Shown piece by piece: positions 36,758 through 43,670 of a DNA stretch of 64,000 nucleotides (positions are counted from its first letter, which is position 1; the number at the start of each line of letters is the position of its first letter). Location of the stretch: positions 1,302,001 through 1,366,000 of the forward strand of contig NZ_CP059600.1 of the NCBI RefSeq assembly GCF_022369475.1, read 5' to 3'. The notes under the pieces were generated by a model. The model worked only from the letters and a program-made list of their open reading frames with translations, ran no database searches and was not told the origin of the DNA. Source of the DNA: Campylobacter sp. RM12651 (GTDB taxonomy: Bacteria; Campylobacterota; Campylobacteria; Campylobacterales; Campylobacteraceae). Both the position numbers and the translations under genes were made by a program.

Positions 36758-37276
36758 ATGGCACAAGTTAAATTTATCATTGAGGATAATTTAGAGAATA
36801 TTGTTGAAAAAAATTTCAATACATTAAAAGATACCCAAAGTGGTATTAATAGGGGCTATACTAAAGAAAGTAAAGAGAACATTGTTAAATATTTAACAAT
36901 GTATTATACTGAAAGGTATTGTAAAAAAGAACCATACGAAGAGAATATTCCTATGAGTATTCTTGATGATATGGAGTATGGTTTTGACTTTGCTTTAGGC
37001 TTTGAAAAAGCCAAAGAAATTATGAGTAATTATTTTCACTCAGAATTATGGAAGTATCTTGAAGATATAGCTTTAGATGAGCTAGAGAATAAAGGTATTT
37101 CAATAACAGAAGAAAACATAGAAAAAACCATAGAGGAATATATTCAAGCAGGAGCTTCATTAGATGAAGACTTCATTGAGTATATCAACGGGTTTTCTAC
37201 TGAACATGTGGAAATTATTAATTACGATAAAGACAAAAAAGAAGAAGTTTTTGTCGTAATTAGAACTTCTTATTAA
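36758..37276 (+). CDS. Unknown acidic 172-aa protein
   Basis: Not recognised. Strongly acidic, helical, no membrane segment. It starts MAQVKF, like the gene after leader F (MAQVKI at 43671), so the two share leader type and first codons and may be products of one duplication. Very acidic small proteins on mobile elements are sometimes DNA mimics that block restriction or nucleases, but nothing here proves that. AGAAAGGATTTAAA precedes the ATG. Confidence 0.65.
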   Translation: MAQVKFIIEDNLENIVEKNFNTLKDTQSGINRGYTKESKENIVKYLTMYYTERYCKKEPYEENIPMSILDDMEYGFDFALGFEKAKEIMSNYFHSELWKYLEDIALDELENKGISITEENIEKTIEEYIQAGASLDEDFIEYINGFSTEHVEIINYDKDKKEEVFVVIRTSY

Positions 37277-37288
37277 AAACAAATTATT

Positions 37289-37337
37289 CTCCAAACGGAG
37301 TAGTTTCTCCGTTAGTGGGGAATACTACCCTTTGGAG
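37289..37337 (+). promoter_or_regulatory. Bistable leader element A (short type)
   Basis: 5' arm CTCCAAACGGAGTAG (37289-37303); first complement CTCCGTTAGTGGGG (37307-37320, with wobbles); second complement CTACCCTTTGGAG (37325-37337). Followed by TTTTATTATT and AAAGGAAAAAA before the ATG. The sequence from TTGGAG to the start codon is identical to that after element B. Confidence 0.7.
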
Positions 37338-37367
37338 TTTTATTATTAAAATTTACAAAGGAAAAAA

Positions 37368-37793
37368 ATGAAAATTATAAAGACAATGATTTTAGATGAT
37401 GATTGTAAAAAAGAATTAAAAGAGCTAGGGTTTGAATTAAGTAACTTTCATTTAGAAAATGAAGAATTAGAAATTATTTTTTTTAATAAGGCTAATGATA
37501 CTAAAAAAAGTGAAGCATTGATTTTTTTTAATGCTAATTATTTATATGAAAGAGTTATTTATCAAACAAGGGCTGTATTTGGAAGTGAGAACAAAAAAGA
37601 AATTAAAAAACAATCTATAAGCTTAAGAAGTGAGCTAAAAGATTTTAGACAATACAAAGAGCTGAGTTTTTATAAATTTAGAAAAAATTTAAACGAGGCG
37701 AAAAAAGACTTGCTAGAACTAGCAAGAGCTTATAGTAAAGTATTTTTAAAAACAAAAATCAAAAATATAGGAGTTTCTAATGCAAGTAACTAA
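37368..37793 (+). CDS. Unknown 141-aa protein
   Basis: Not recognised. Soluble, Lys/Glu-rich, with an N-terminal half that may be globular (LKELGFELSNFHLENEELEI) and a helical basic C-terminal half. Overlaps the start of the next gene by 14 nt, so the two are coupled. Expressed behind leader element A. Confidence 0.55.
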   Translation: MKIIKTMILDDDCKKELKELGFELSNFHLENEELEIIFFNKANDTKKSEALIFFNANYLYERVIYQTRAVFGSENKKEIKKQSISLRSELKDFRQYKELSFYKFRKNLNEAKKDLLELARAYSKVFLKTKIKNIGVSNASN

Positions 37794-38031
37794 AAAAGAA
37801 TTTTGTAATTTTTATAAAATGTATGAGAAACAAATCATCAATATAACCGAATTAAGTTTTGATGAAATAAAACAAATTGGAATACTAGATGAAAACGGGT
37901 TTCACTCAAGTAATTTAATAAAAATTTGTTTTGTCTATAACAAAACAAATGGGTCAGTAACCCATAGGTTGTATCAATTGAGTGGAAAATTATATGCCAT
38001 ACAAAAAGTAAGACACGATTTTCTTTATTAA
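37780..38031 (+). CDS. Unknown 83-aa protein
   Basis: Not recognised. Small soluble protein with a KMYEKQIINITELSFDEIKQ helix region and a C-terminal beta-rich part (THRLYQLSGKLYAIQKV). Translationally coupled to the preceding gene through a 14-nt overlap; GGAG lies nine bases upstream of its ATG. Leader B follows the stop. Confidence 0.5.
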   Translation: MQVTKKEFCNFYKMYEKQIINITELSFDEIKQIGILDENGFHSSNLIKICFVYNKTNGSVTHRLYQLSGKLYAIQKVRHDFLY

Positions 38032-38041
38032 AATAAATGTT

Positions 38042-38086
38042 CTCCATAGGAGCAAATACTCCTATGGGGTATATTGTCCTTTGGAG
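38042..38086 (+). promoter_or_regulatory. Bistable leader element B (short type)
   Basis: 5' arm CTCCATAGGAGCAA (38042-38055); first complement CTCCTATGGGG (38059-38069); second complement TTGTCCTTTGGAG (38074-38086). Compared with element A both strands of the first stem have changed together (CATAGGAG/CTCCTATG versus AAACGGAG/CTCCGTTA), which supports real pairing. Confidence 0.72.
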
Positions 38087-38116
38087 TTTTATTATTAAAA
38101 TTTACAAAGGAAAAAA

Positions 38117-38431
38117 ATGAAAACAACAAATAAATTTCAAAATTTTTTAAGCAATAATTTTTTTTATTGTTTAGAAGAAAAAAATAATTTTTTATATTAT
38201 AAAAAAAATAATATAAAAATTGTTTTGAATTGTTTTGAAAATGAATTTTTTGCAATCTTCGTTAAAGATGCAAAATTACAAAACAATTTATTAATAAATA
38301 AAAAAAATACACTCAAAAATTATACTTTTGAGTGTATGGGTAAAAGCTACTATGTAGCTGTATTTGCCAATCTTGAAGATGCCGAAATATATCTTCAAAA
38401 CATGTTTGAAAAAAATAAGGAAGTGGCATAA
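38117..38431 (+). CDS. Unknown 104-aa protein
   Basis: Not recognised. Phe/Asn/Lys-rich with two predicted beta-rich halves (NFLYYKKNNIKIVLN and YTFECMGKSYYVAVF) and a helical end. Single gene behind leader B, with the same AAAGGAAAAAA ribosome-binding region as the gene after leader A. Confidence 0.5.
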   Translation: MKTTNKFQNFLSNNFFYCLEEKNNFLYYKKNNIKIVLNCFENEFFAIFVKDAKLQNNLLINKKNTLKNYTFECMGKSYYVAVFANLEDAEIYLQNMFEKNKEVA

Positions 38432-38760
38432 TGCTCACTTTAAATTTTTTGGTTACATAATTTATGGCGATAGCCACGAATTATATGCTTACAGATTAAA
38501 CTAAAAAGAGAGTGGCTTTGCCCTCTCCCCTTAAATTTACTTATGACAAGAGTAATGTTTTTACAAATGATTACTTATTAAGTAAGTATTTTTTAAGAAT
38601 GGGAGCAAGTCATTCTACTATTGTTAAAAAAAGCCCACTTAGGGGATATGAAACAAGTATATTCCCTAATGGGGCTAATACTACTCTTTTTATATCTCCT
38701 TTTTACTTTTACAAGTGGGTTTTTTCTAGCAATAGCTAAATAAAATTTTAAGGAGAACTC
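38432..38760 (+). promoter_or_regulatory. Long non-coding leader with bistable element I
   Basis: Non-coding apart from a possible 33-codon remnant in another frame ending at 38500. A GAGAG-GGC/GCC-TCTC hairpin lies at 38508-38527. Element I: 5' arm AGCCCACTTAGGGGATAT (38632-38649); first complement ATATTCCCTAATGGGGCT (38659-38676); second complement from ATATCTCC (38692) to AAGTGGGTT (38721), followed by six T, the most terminator-like copy. Then a TAGC-AATA-GCTA hairpin and AAGGAG before the exonuclease gene. Confidence 0.68.
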
Positions 38761-39702
38761 ATGGAAAGAGTTATAAAGATTAATGCTTGGTTTGAAGAAA
38801 ACCTTGCAAAAGTTATGGCAGAAGATACCACTTCAAGCTTAGGCGATAGAAGTAAGTATATAGGTGCTTCAGACATCGGTGGGTGTCTGAGAGCTAGTTA
38901 CCTCAACAAGATAGAACCCAAAGAAATAGACACTAAGCAAAACTTAGTGTTCTTAAGGGGACATTTGGCTGAGGGGATTTTAAAAAAAGCTTTCAGTGGT
39001 TTAAATCTTCAACCACAAGTTGAAGTGGAGTATGAGCCATTAAGCTTGAAAGCACATATTGACTATGTGTTAGAGAGCCCAAAAGAGGCAATAATCTTTG
39101 AGTGTAAGTCAGTTAATGGCTTACCTGAAAACCCATACGAAAGCTGGATACTTCAAGTTCAGCTACAAATGTGGCTTTTGGCTCAAAAAATAAATAAGCC
39201 AATTTCTGCTTTTGTGTTTTGCATTGATGTCAATAATGGAGAGTATCGTTTCTTTGAAATAAAAGAAAACAAAGCTCTCTTGAAATTGGCACTTGACAGA
39301 GTGCAAGAGTTGAAAGGTGCTTTAGAAAACAAAGTTGAGCCACACCCTACACTACAAGGGTATTGTGGTAAGTGTCCTCATAAAAACACTTGCCCACTTG
39401 TAAATAGCGGGGACACAAGTTTAGTAGGTAATGAGCTTATGCTCAGAGCTGAAAAACTTGTGGCTCAAGTGAAGAGCCTAAAAGAGCAAGAAAAAGCTCT
39501 TGATGGCGAAAAAGAAGAGCTTAAGAACGCTCTTGAAACGCTAGGTGTTAAAAAACTTAGTGTGGAGAGCGGTAATCTTTTAGTTACGGCTGAAAGCACA
39601 CGAAAATCTTTTGATAGTAAGAGTTTTGGCAATGATTACCCAGAACTTTTAGAAAAATATCAAAAAGAAAGTGTTGTAAAAGGTTCTTTGAAAATAAGCT
39701 AA
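38761..39702 (+). CDS. Cas4-like PD-(D/E)XK exonuclease
   Basis: 313 aa. GHLAEGILKKAF, then AHIDYVLE...IIFECKSVNG gives the D-x(n)-ExK nuclease core, and QVQLQMWLLA the following helix. One Cys in the N-terminus (DIGGCLRAS) plus CGKCPHKNTC (about residue 205) makes a Cas4/AddB-style iron-sulfur cluster. A C-terminal coiled coil (AQVKSLKEQEKALDGEKEEL) follows. Beside bet and ssb it is the likely resecting nuclease of a two-component recombination system. A Cas4-like role in spacer acquisition is conceivable but not shown. Confidence 0.85.
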   Translation: MERVIKINAWFEENLAKVMAEDTTSSLGDRSKYIGASDIGGCLRASYLNKIEPKEIDTKQNLVFLRGHLAEGILKKAFSGLNLQPQVEVEYEPLSLKAHIDYVLESPKEAIIFECKSVNGLPENPYESWILQVQLQMWLLAQKINKPISAFVFCIDVNNGEYRFFEIKENKALLKLALDRVQELKGALENKVEPHPTLQGYCGKCPHKNTCPLVNSGDTSLVGNELMLRAEKLVAQVKSLKEQEKALDGEKEELKNALETLGVKKLSVESGNLLVTAESTRKSFDSKSFGNDYPELLEKYQKESVVKGSLKIS

Positions 39703-39712
39703 ATTAGTAATT

Positions 39713-39766
39713 ACTCCCTATGGGAATAATATTCCCATTATGGGTGTTATTTTTCCTTTTGGGGTT
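39713..39766 (+). promoter_or_regulatory. Bistable leader element G (short type)
   Basis: 5' arm ACTCCCTATGGGAATAAT (39713-39730); first complement ATTCCCATTATGGGTGT (39731-39747); second complement TTATTTTTCCTTTTGGGGTT (39747-39766). Followed by GGTTTTTAATG and, 40 nt on, a small membrane protein gene. Confidence 0.62.
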
Positions 39767-39805
39767 GGTTTTTAATGTTTTAATTAATTTTAAAAAGGAT
39801 ATAAT

Positions 39806-39997
39806 ATGAAGAAGAGAACTGCAGAAAATGCCTCTAAAACCTTTTGGGATATAGGAAAGCTTTCTTTTGTAGGAGGTATAATTGCACCTACTTTTTTTCA
39901 AAAAGAAGAGGTTCAATGGGGTTTAGTATTAGGTGCAACAATAGTTGCTATAATATTCTTTGCTTTAGCTTATTATCTTGATGAGCTATACGATTAA
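39806..39997 (+). CDS. Small membrane protein, 63 aa
   Basis: Not recognised. Two hydrophobic segments (LSFVGGIIAPTF and GLVLGATIVAIIFFALAYYL) separated by a short charged loop. AAAAGGATATAAT precedes the ATG. A second tiny membrane gene follows 11 nt later, so the two may act together. Confidence 0.6.
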   Translation: MKKRTAENASKTFWDIGKLSFVGGIIAPTFFQKEEVQWGLVLGATIVAIIFFALAYYLDELYD

Positions 39998-40008
39998 AGG
40001 GGAAAATT

Positions 40009-40119
40009 ATGGAAAACTTATTAATATTTACTCCACACATTATAGGAGTAAGTTGTGCTGTAGGTTTTGTATTATTTGCAAAATATAGCAAAATGAAAGA
40101 AGACCAAAAACAAAAATGA
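40009..40119 (+). CDS. Tiny membrane protein, 36 aa
   Basis: MENLLIFTPHIIGVSCAVGF then a hydrophobic stretch and a charged KMKEDQKQK tail: one membrane helix. AAGGGGAAAATT precedes the ATG, a good ribosome-binding site. Function unknown; position and size suggest a partner of the 63-aa membrane protein. Confidence 0.5.
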   Translation: MENLLIFTPHIIGVSCAVGFVLFAKYSKMKEDQKQK

Positions 40120-40128
40120 AACTACGCA

Positions 40129-40185
40129 CCCCTAAGTTGGGAGTAAATAATATTCCTAACTTTAGGATACTTATTTATTCCTTTT
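40129..40185 (+). promoter_or_regulatory. Bistable leader element H (short type)
   Basis: 5' arm CCCCTAAGTTGGGAGTAAAT (40129-40148, plus AA); first complement TTCCTAACTTTAGGA (40153-40167); second complement ACTTATTTATTCCTTTT (40169-40185), which pairs with the GGGAGTAAATAA part. The outermost pair of the second fold is weaker than in other copies. Upstream of the thymidine kinase gene. Confidence 0.55.
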
Positions 40186-40215
40186 GTTATTTATTTTTTA
40201 TCAAAAAGGATTTTA

Positions 40216-40722
40216 ATGCTTACTTTAATTTTAGGAACTATGCGTTCCGGTAAATCAACAGAATTAGTTAGAAGAATGGTGCAACTACACCAAAATAATT
40301 CTAACTATCTTTTTGTTAGAAATAGCATTGATAATAGAAAATTTATAGCTAGAGGGCTTAAATTAGAGCTTGATAGTTATAAAATAGTAAGTGAATCTGA
40401 ACTTTTAAAAGATTATAAGGGTTATACTTTATTAATTGATGAGGTTCAGTTTTTAGATGAAAGCCTAGTGCAAAGAGTTATTGAGCTATCGCTTGATAAC
40501 GAAATAATTTGTGCTGGGCTTTCTAGTATGGCAGGATCAAACAAATTATGGGATAGTGTAGCAACGCTTATTCCTTTCGCAGATAGTATAACAAAATTAA
40601 ATGCTATGTGTGAATGCTGTGGTAAAACTGCCGTAATTCATAAACACTTAGGTGGAGCAATAGTTGGCGACAACTATAAGGTTCTTTGTCTTAAGTGTTT
40701 TAGTGTTGAAAAGGAATTATAA
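40216..40722 (+). CDS. tdk: Thymidine kinase (type II)
   Basis: 168 aa. Walker A GTMRSGKSTELVRR at residues 7-20, Walker B-like LLIDEVQFLDESLVQ near residue 75, and a zinc-binding lasso with CECCGKTA...CLKC at the C-terminus. It phosphorylates thymidine for dTTP salvage, helping element replication. Slightly short compared with the usual 190 aa. The next gene starts at the following base. Confidence 0.85.
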   Translation: MLTLILGTMRSGKSTELVRRMVQLHQNNSNYLFVRNSIDNRKFIARGLKLELDSYKIVSESELLKDYKGYTLLIDEVQFLDESLVQRVIELSLDNEIICAGLSSMAGSNKLWDSVATLIPFADSITKLNAMCECCGKTAVIHKHLGGAIVGDNYKVLCLKCFSVEKEL

Positions 40723-41148
40723 ATGAACTTAGAAAAAATGATTGAAATCAAAAAAAGGCTAAATGAATGGTCTAATAAAAACAAATTAGATATAGTTTGG
40801 CAAAGGCAAACATATTTAACCGATATGCTAGATAAGATACATAAATACTATTTGAATAACGGCGAATATGAGCAAATAAATAGTTTATGTGAAATGGCTA
40901 TTTTAACCCTATGTGTGATTGAAGATAGGGATATAAATGAAGAGTTAGTAGAAAACTACGAACATAGCTTTATTTTTAAAGTTAATGGTGTTTTAGGAAA
41001 TCTACAAGCTATTGCATTTTATAACCAAAAAAATACTAATTATTCTTGCTATTTAAATGAATATCGTTCAATACTAATATCAGTATTAAACGAGTTAGAT
41101 AGTTTGAATATGGATTACATTAAATGCCTAGAAGAAAGAATAAAATGA
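40723..41148 (+). CDS. Unknown 141-aa protein, paralogue of the gene at 53382
   Basis: Not recognised. The N-terminus MNLEKMIEIKKRLNEWSNKN is nearly the same as that of the 246-aa protein encoded at 53382, and similarity runs to the shared end (KCLEERIK versus KCLEEKIK). It is an all-helical soluble domain. The other copy carries an extra C-terminal domain of about 95 residues. Co-transcribed with tdk, with no gap. Confidence 0.65.
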   Translation: MNLEKMIEIKKRLNEWSNKNKLDIVWQRQTYLTDMLDKIHKYYLNNGEYEQINSLCEMAILTLCVIEDRDINEELVENYEHSFIFKVNGVLGNLQAIAFYNQKNTNYSCYLNEYRSILISVLNELDSLNMDYIKCLEERIK

Positions 41149-41231
41149 AAATAATTTATTCAAAGAAACGCAAAAAAATAATGGAAAATTATTTAATAAA
41201 CTTCCATTATTCAAAATATATAAATAAATAA
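41145..41231 (+). CDS. Possible 28-aa basic peptide
   Basis: ATG overlaps the previous stop (ATGA). The peptide is MKIIYSKKRKKIMENYLINF plus eight residues, very basic at its start. The same stretch forms a perfect 10-bp inverted repeat (AATAATGGAA at 41177-41186, complement at 41202-41211), so it may simply be a terminator or RNA structure rather than a gene. Confidence 0.25.
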   Translation: MKIIYSKKRKKIMENYLINFHYSKYINK

Positions 41232-41263
41232 TAATATTCCCTTTTAATTTAATTTCTAAACAA

Positions 41264-41390
41264 AACCCATTTGGGGGTAATCTCTACCCCTTATGGGTAT
41301 TGTATTACTCCTTTCTAGTGGGTTTGATTTAGCAATTAGCTAAATAAATTAAACAAGCTTACTTGCAGTTGCCAAGCAAGACCAAGCGAG
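41264..41390 (+). promoter_or_regulatory. Bistable leader element E (long type)
   Basis: 5' arm AACCCATTTGGGGGTAAT (41264-41281); first complement TACCCCTTATGGGT (41285-41298); second complement ATTACTCCTTTCTAGTGGG plus TT (41304-41324). Then hairpin ATTTAGC-AATTA-GCTAAAT and a third stem CTTGC/GCAAG inside GCTT/AAGC, then AGAAAGGA. Upstream lies a non-coding copy of the ssb gene end (41234-41249). Confidence 0.72.
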
Positions 41391-41402
41391 AAAGGACAAA
41401 TT

Positions 41403-41726
41403 ATGGCAATTTTTAATTTATTTTCAAAAAATATAGTGCAAAGGCAACAAGCTAAAGTTGATTTAGCTAAAAGTCTTTGTAGGCTAGTAGGTTGGGAAAT
41501 TGAAACTCCAACTAAACTTCAAAAGCTAGTATTTTTAATAGCTGCTCCATATATCGTGAAAAACGACACTTGGAGCTTTGTATCGTTTTTCCCAAGTCAT
41601 TGCACTAAGTTTTTAATTAGTCGTAATGACTATATAAAAAGTGAATACTATAAATTCACTGACTTCATGGATTCTCAAATCCAAGAAGATGAACTTACGA
41701 TAATTACAATAAATGAGAACTTATAA
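41403..41726 (+). CDS. Unknown 107-aa protein
   Basis: Not recognised. A mixed small protein with a helical start (QRQQAKVDLAKSLCRLVGWE) and aromatic middle (SFVSFFPSHCTKFLI). AGAAAGGACAAATT gives a strong ribosome-binding site at the end of long leader E. No membrane segment. Confidence 0.5.
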   Translation: MAIFNLFSKNIVQRQQAKVDLAKSLCRLVGWEIETPTKLQKLVFLIAAPYIVKNDTWSFVSFFPSHCTKFLISRNDYIKSEYYKFTDFMDSQIQEDELTIITINENL

Positions 41727-41842
41727 ACCACTTTACTTTATTGTCTAGTGTTATATAAATAAAACAGTGTAGTGGCGTATATTGTTTTGTTTATGGGTTC
41801 TCTAGTGCCATTTTTATTACCTAATGCTTTAAGGAGGCGAAA
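41727..41842 (+). promoter_or_regulatory. Possible leader element upstream of the primase gene
   Basis: Non-coding. CCACT (41728-41732) pairs with AGTGG (41771-41775) and TTTATT with AATAAA inside; a second TTGTTTTGTTTAT...CTCTAGTG segment could compete. The pattern recalls the bistable family but without the G/C-rich core, so it is a weak member at best. AAGGAGG lies before the ATG. Confidence 0.35.
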
Positions 41843-42970
41843 ATGGGTAAATATGACCTTAGGTCAATAAAAAATATACCTATCGCTGAGGTTATTGAAG
41901 CGTTAGGTGGTATAAACGCTAAAGGTGGTCGTATGTTTCACTGCCCTAATCATAAATTCCACAATAATAGCGATAACAACGCTAGTATGGGAATTAAGCA
42001 AAATACTAACACTTGTAAGTGTTTTGCTTGTGGTTTAGGTGGAGATAGCATAGACCTAGCTAAAGAAATTCTAGGCACTGATTTTAAAGGTGCTGTGGAA
42101 TGGCTAGGCTCTACCTTTGGTATTTTAGAAAAAAGTTGCTCAGTGGCATTTATAAAGCCGCAAAGAGTTAAAAAAGCTGTAAAGCTAATGACTTTTAACT
42201 ATAAAAAGTCATTTATAAACATATTGTTAAAAGACTATATTAGTCAATATGACAAGATGGAAAAAAGCCAAAAGTATAGATTTATTTTAACCTTTATTTA
42301 TAGGTTTAGTTTGACTACAAATCAAGCTATGAAAAATGACTATTATAAAGGTCGTGGGATTGATAACCCTATGATAAATCAAATTGGCTTTATAGGTAAA
42401 AAAGATAAACCTCAACTAATCAAATTGTTGAGTAGGTATTTTCCGAAAGATGATTTGATAGAGTTTAAGATTTTAAACTCAAAAGGCGAATTTGTTCATT
42501 ATCACAATGTTTGTGTAGTGCCATTTTTTGGTTTATATACAAATATTATAGATGGGCTTATGTTTAGAGCAACGCATAAAGGAGCTAAGATTAAGGAAAT
42601 GAACCTTAGTAATAGCGACTTAGCGTTAGCTTTGCCTTTTGGATTAAATAGAAACCTTATTACTAAGGCTAAAGAGGTATTTATTTGTGAGGGGCATATT
42701 GACGCTCTTTGTTTAAAAGATAAATACGCAATCGGTCTTAGCGGTTGTTGGGGTTTTAAAGAAAGTTTTATTGGGCTTTTAAAAGGCAAAAAGGTTTATT
42801 TATGTCTTGATGAAGATGATGCTGGTCGCAAGGCTAGTGATAATCTTTATGACATGCTTAGAAAACACGGCGTATTTGTAAAAATCGTTCGTTGGAATGC
42901 TGAGTATGGCAAGGATATAAATGATATTATGCTTAATGGTAAGCTTGATGAAGTTTTAGGAGCTTTATAG
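41843..42970 (+). CDS. DnaG-type primase with zinc finger and Toprim domain
   Basis: 375 aa. An N-terminal CHC2 zinc finger (FHCPNHKF...CKCFACGLGGDSIDLA, residues about 33-75) is followed by a linker domain and a Toprim domain with VFICEGHIDALCL (catalytic Glu) and VYLCLDEDDAGRKAS (DxD). It makes RNA primers for element DNA synthesis. It is far shorter than chromosomal DnaG (about 600 aa) because the helicase-binding C-terminus is missing, as in plasmid and phage primases. Confidence 0.88.
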   Translation: MGKYDLRSIKNIPIAEVIEALGGINAKGGRMFHCPNHKFHNNSDNNASMGIKQNTNTCKCFACGLGGDSIDLAKEILGTDFKGAVEWLGSTFGILEKSCSVAFIKPQRVKKAVKLMTFNYKKSFINILLKDYISQYDKMEKSQKYRFILTFIYRFSLTTNQAMKNDYYKGRGIDNPMINQIGFIGKKDKPQLIKLLSRYFPKDDLIEFKILNSKGEFVHYHNVCVVPFFGLYTNIIDGLMFRATHKGAKIKEMNLSNSDLALALPFGLNRNLITKAKEVFICEGHIDALCLKDKYAIGLSGCWGFKESFIGLLKGKKVYLCLDEDDAGRKASDNLYDMLRKHGVFVKIVRWNAEYGKDINDIMLNGKLDEVLGAL

Positions 42971-42990
42971 CTTTAAAAAAACAAATTGTT

Positions 42991-43038
42991 CTCCAAACGG
43001 AGTAGTTTAATCTCCGTTTGGAGAACTACCCTTTGGAG
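42991..43038 (+). promoter_or_regulatory. Bistable leader element C (short type)
   Basis: 5' arm CTCCAAACGGAGTAGTT (42991-43007); first complement CTCCGTTTGGAG (43012-43023), a perfect 12-bp match; second complement AACTACCCTTTGGAG (43024-43038). The clearest copy: the two folds cannot coexist. Followed by TTTAAAAAAATTACAAAGGA and the next gene. Confidence 0.75.
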
Positions 43039-43064
43039 TTTAAAAAAATTACAAAGGATAAATT

Positions 43065-43511
43065 ATGAAAAAAATAACTTTTACAATAGAAGAATATGTA
43101 GAATTAGCAATAAGAGAATATAAGCAACATAACGCATATATTCCTGAAAATGAAGTGCTAAAGCACTTCTTTACAACATTGATTAGCAAGTTGCAAAAAG
43201 ATAAAAAATTTAACCCATTAGAATTTATTCAATGTATCGAATTTAACGACTTTATTACTTTCAATGGGCATAAAAAATTTAGAAATTTTTTAGAAGAATA
43301 TAGACAAGAAGAAGCAAAATATGACTATAAGCTATTGCAACATTATACAGGCGTATTAGAAAATCAAAAAAAATCAATCACATATCTAAAAAAAATACTC
43401 AATGATTTTCGGAAAGAATATCCTACTAAATATGTAGGATATACAATTAGAGAAGAATATGGAATAAAAAAAGAAATAATATTTTATTTATTTCATGGTC
43501 CTGTAGATTGA
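43065..43511 (+). CDS. Unknown 148-aa protein
   Basis: Not recognised. Helical, soluble, many charged residues (IEEYVELAIREYKQHNAYIP; YLKKILNDFRKEYPTKYVGY). Stand-alone gene behind leader C, with AAAGGATAAATT before the ATG, and leader F after it. Confidence 0.5.
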   Translation: MKKITFTIEEYVELAIREYKQHNAYIPENEVLKHFFTTLISKLQKDKKFNPLEFIQCIEFNDFITFNGHKKFRNFLEEYRQEEAKYDYKLLQHYTGVLENQKKSITYLKKILNDFRKEYPTKYVGYTIREEYGIKKEIIFYLFHGPVD

Positions 43512-43522
43512 TTGTTAAACAA

Positions 43523-43655
43523 AGCCTATTTTGGGGTAAAACTTTACCCCTTTGTGGGTATTGTATTACTCCTTTCTAGTGGGTTTGATTTAGCAATTAG
43601 CTAAATAAATCAAAAAGCTTTTGCAAGAACAAGCCTAAGTTCAAGCATATAAGGG
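43523..43655 (+). promoter_or_regulatory. Bistable leader element F (long type)
   Basis: 5' arm AGCCTATTTTGGGGTAAA (43523-43540); first complement TTTACCCCTTTGTGGGT (43543-43559); second complement ATTACTCCTTTCTAGTGGG plus TT (43565-43585). Then hairpin ATTTAGC-AATTA-GCTAAAT and a third stem built around AGAAC/GTTC, then AGAAAGGA. The second complement is identical to that of E although the 5' arms differ, so pairing is by wobble in part. Confidence 0.7.
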
Positions 43656-43670
43656 TAGAAAGGATACAAA

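Noticed and set aside
38512-38739. 75-codon open frame upstream of the exonuclease gene
   Set aside because: It covers a terminator-like hairpin and leader element I, whose paired arms explain the sequence better; no good ribosome-binding site.
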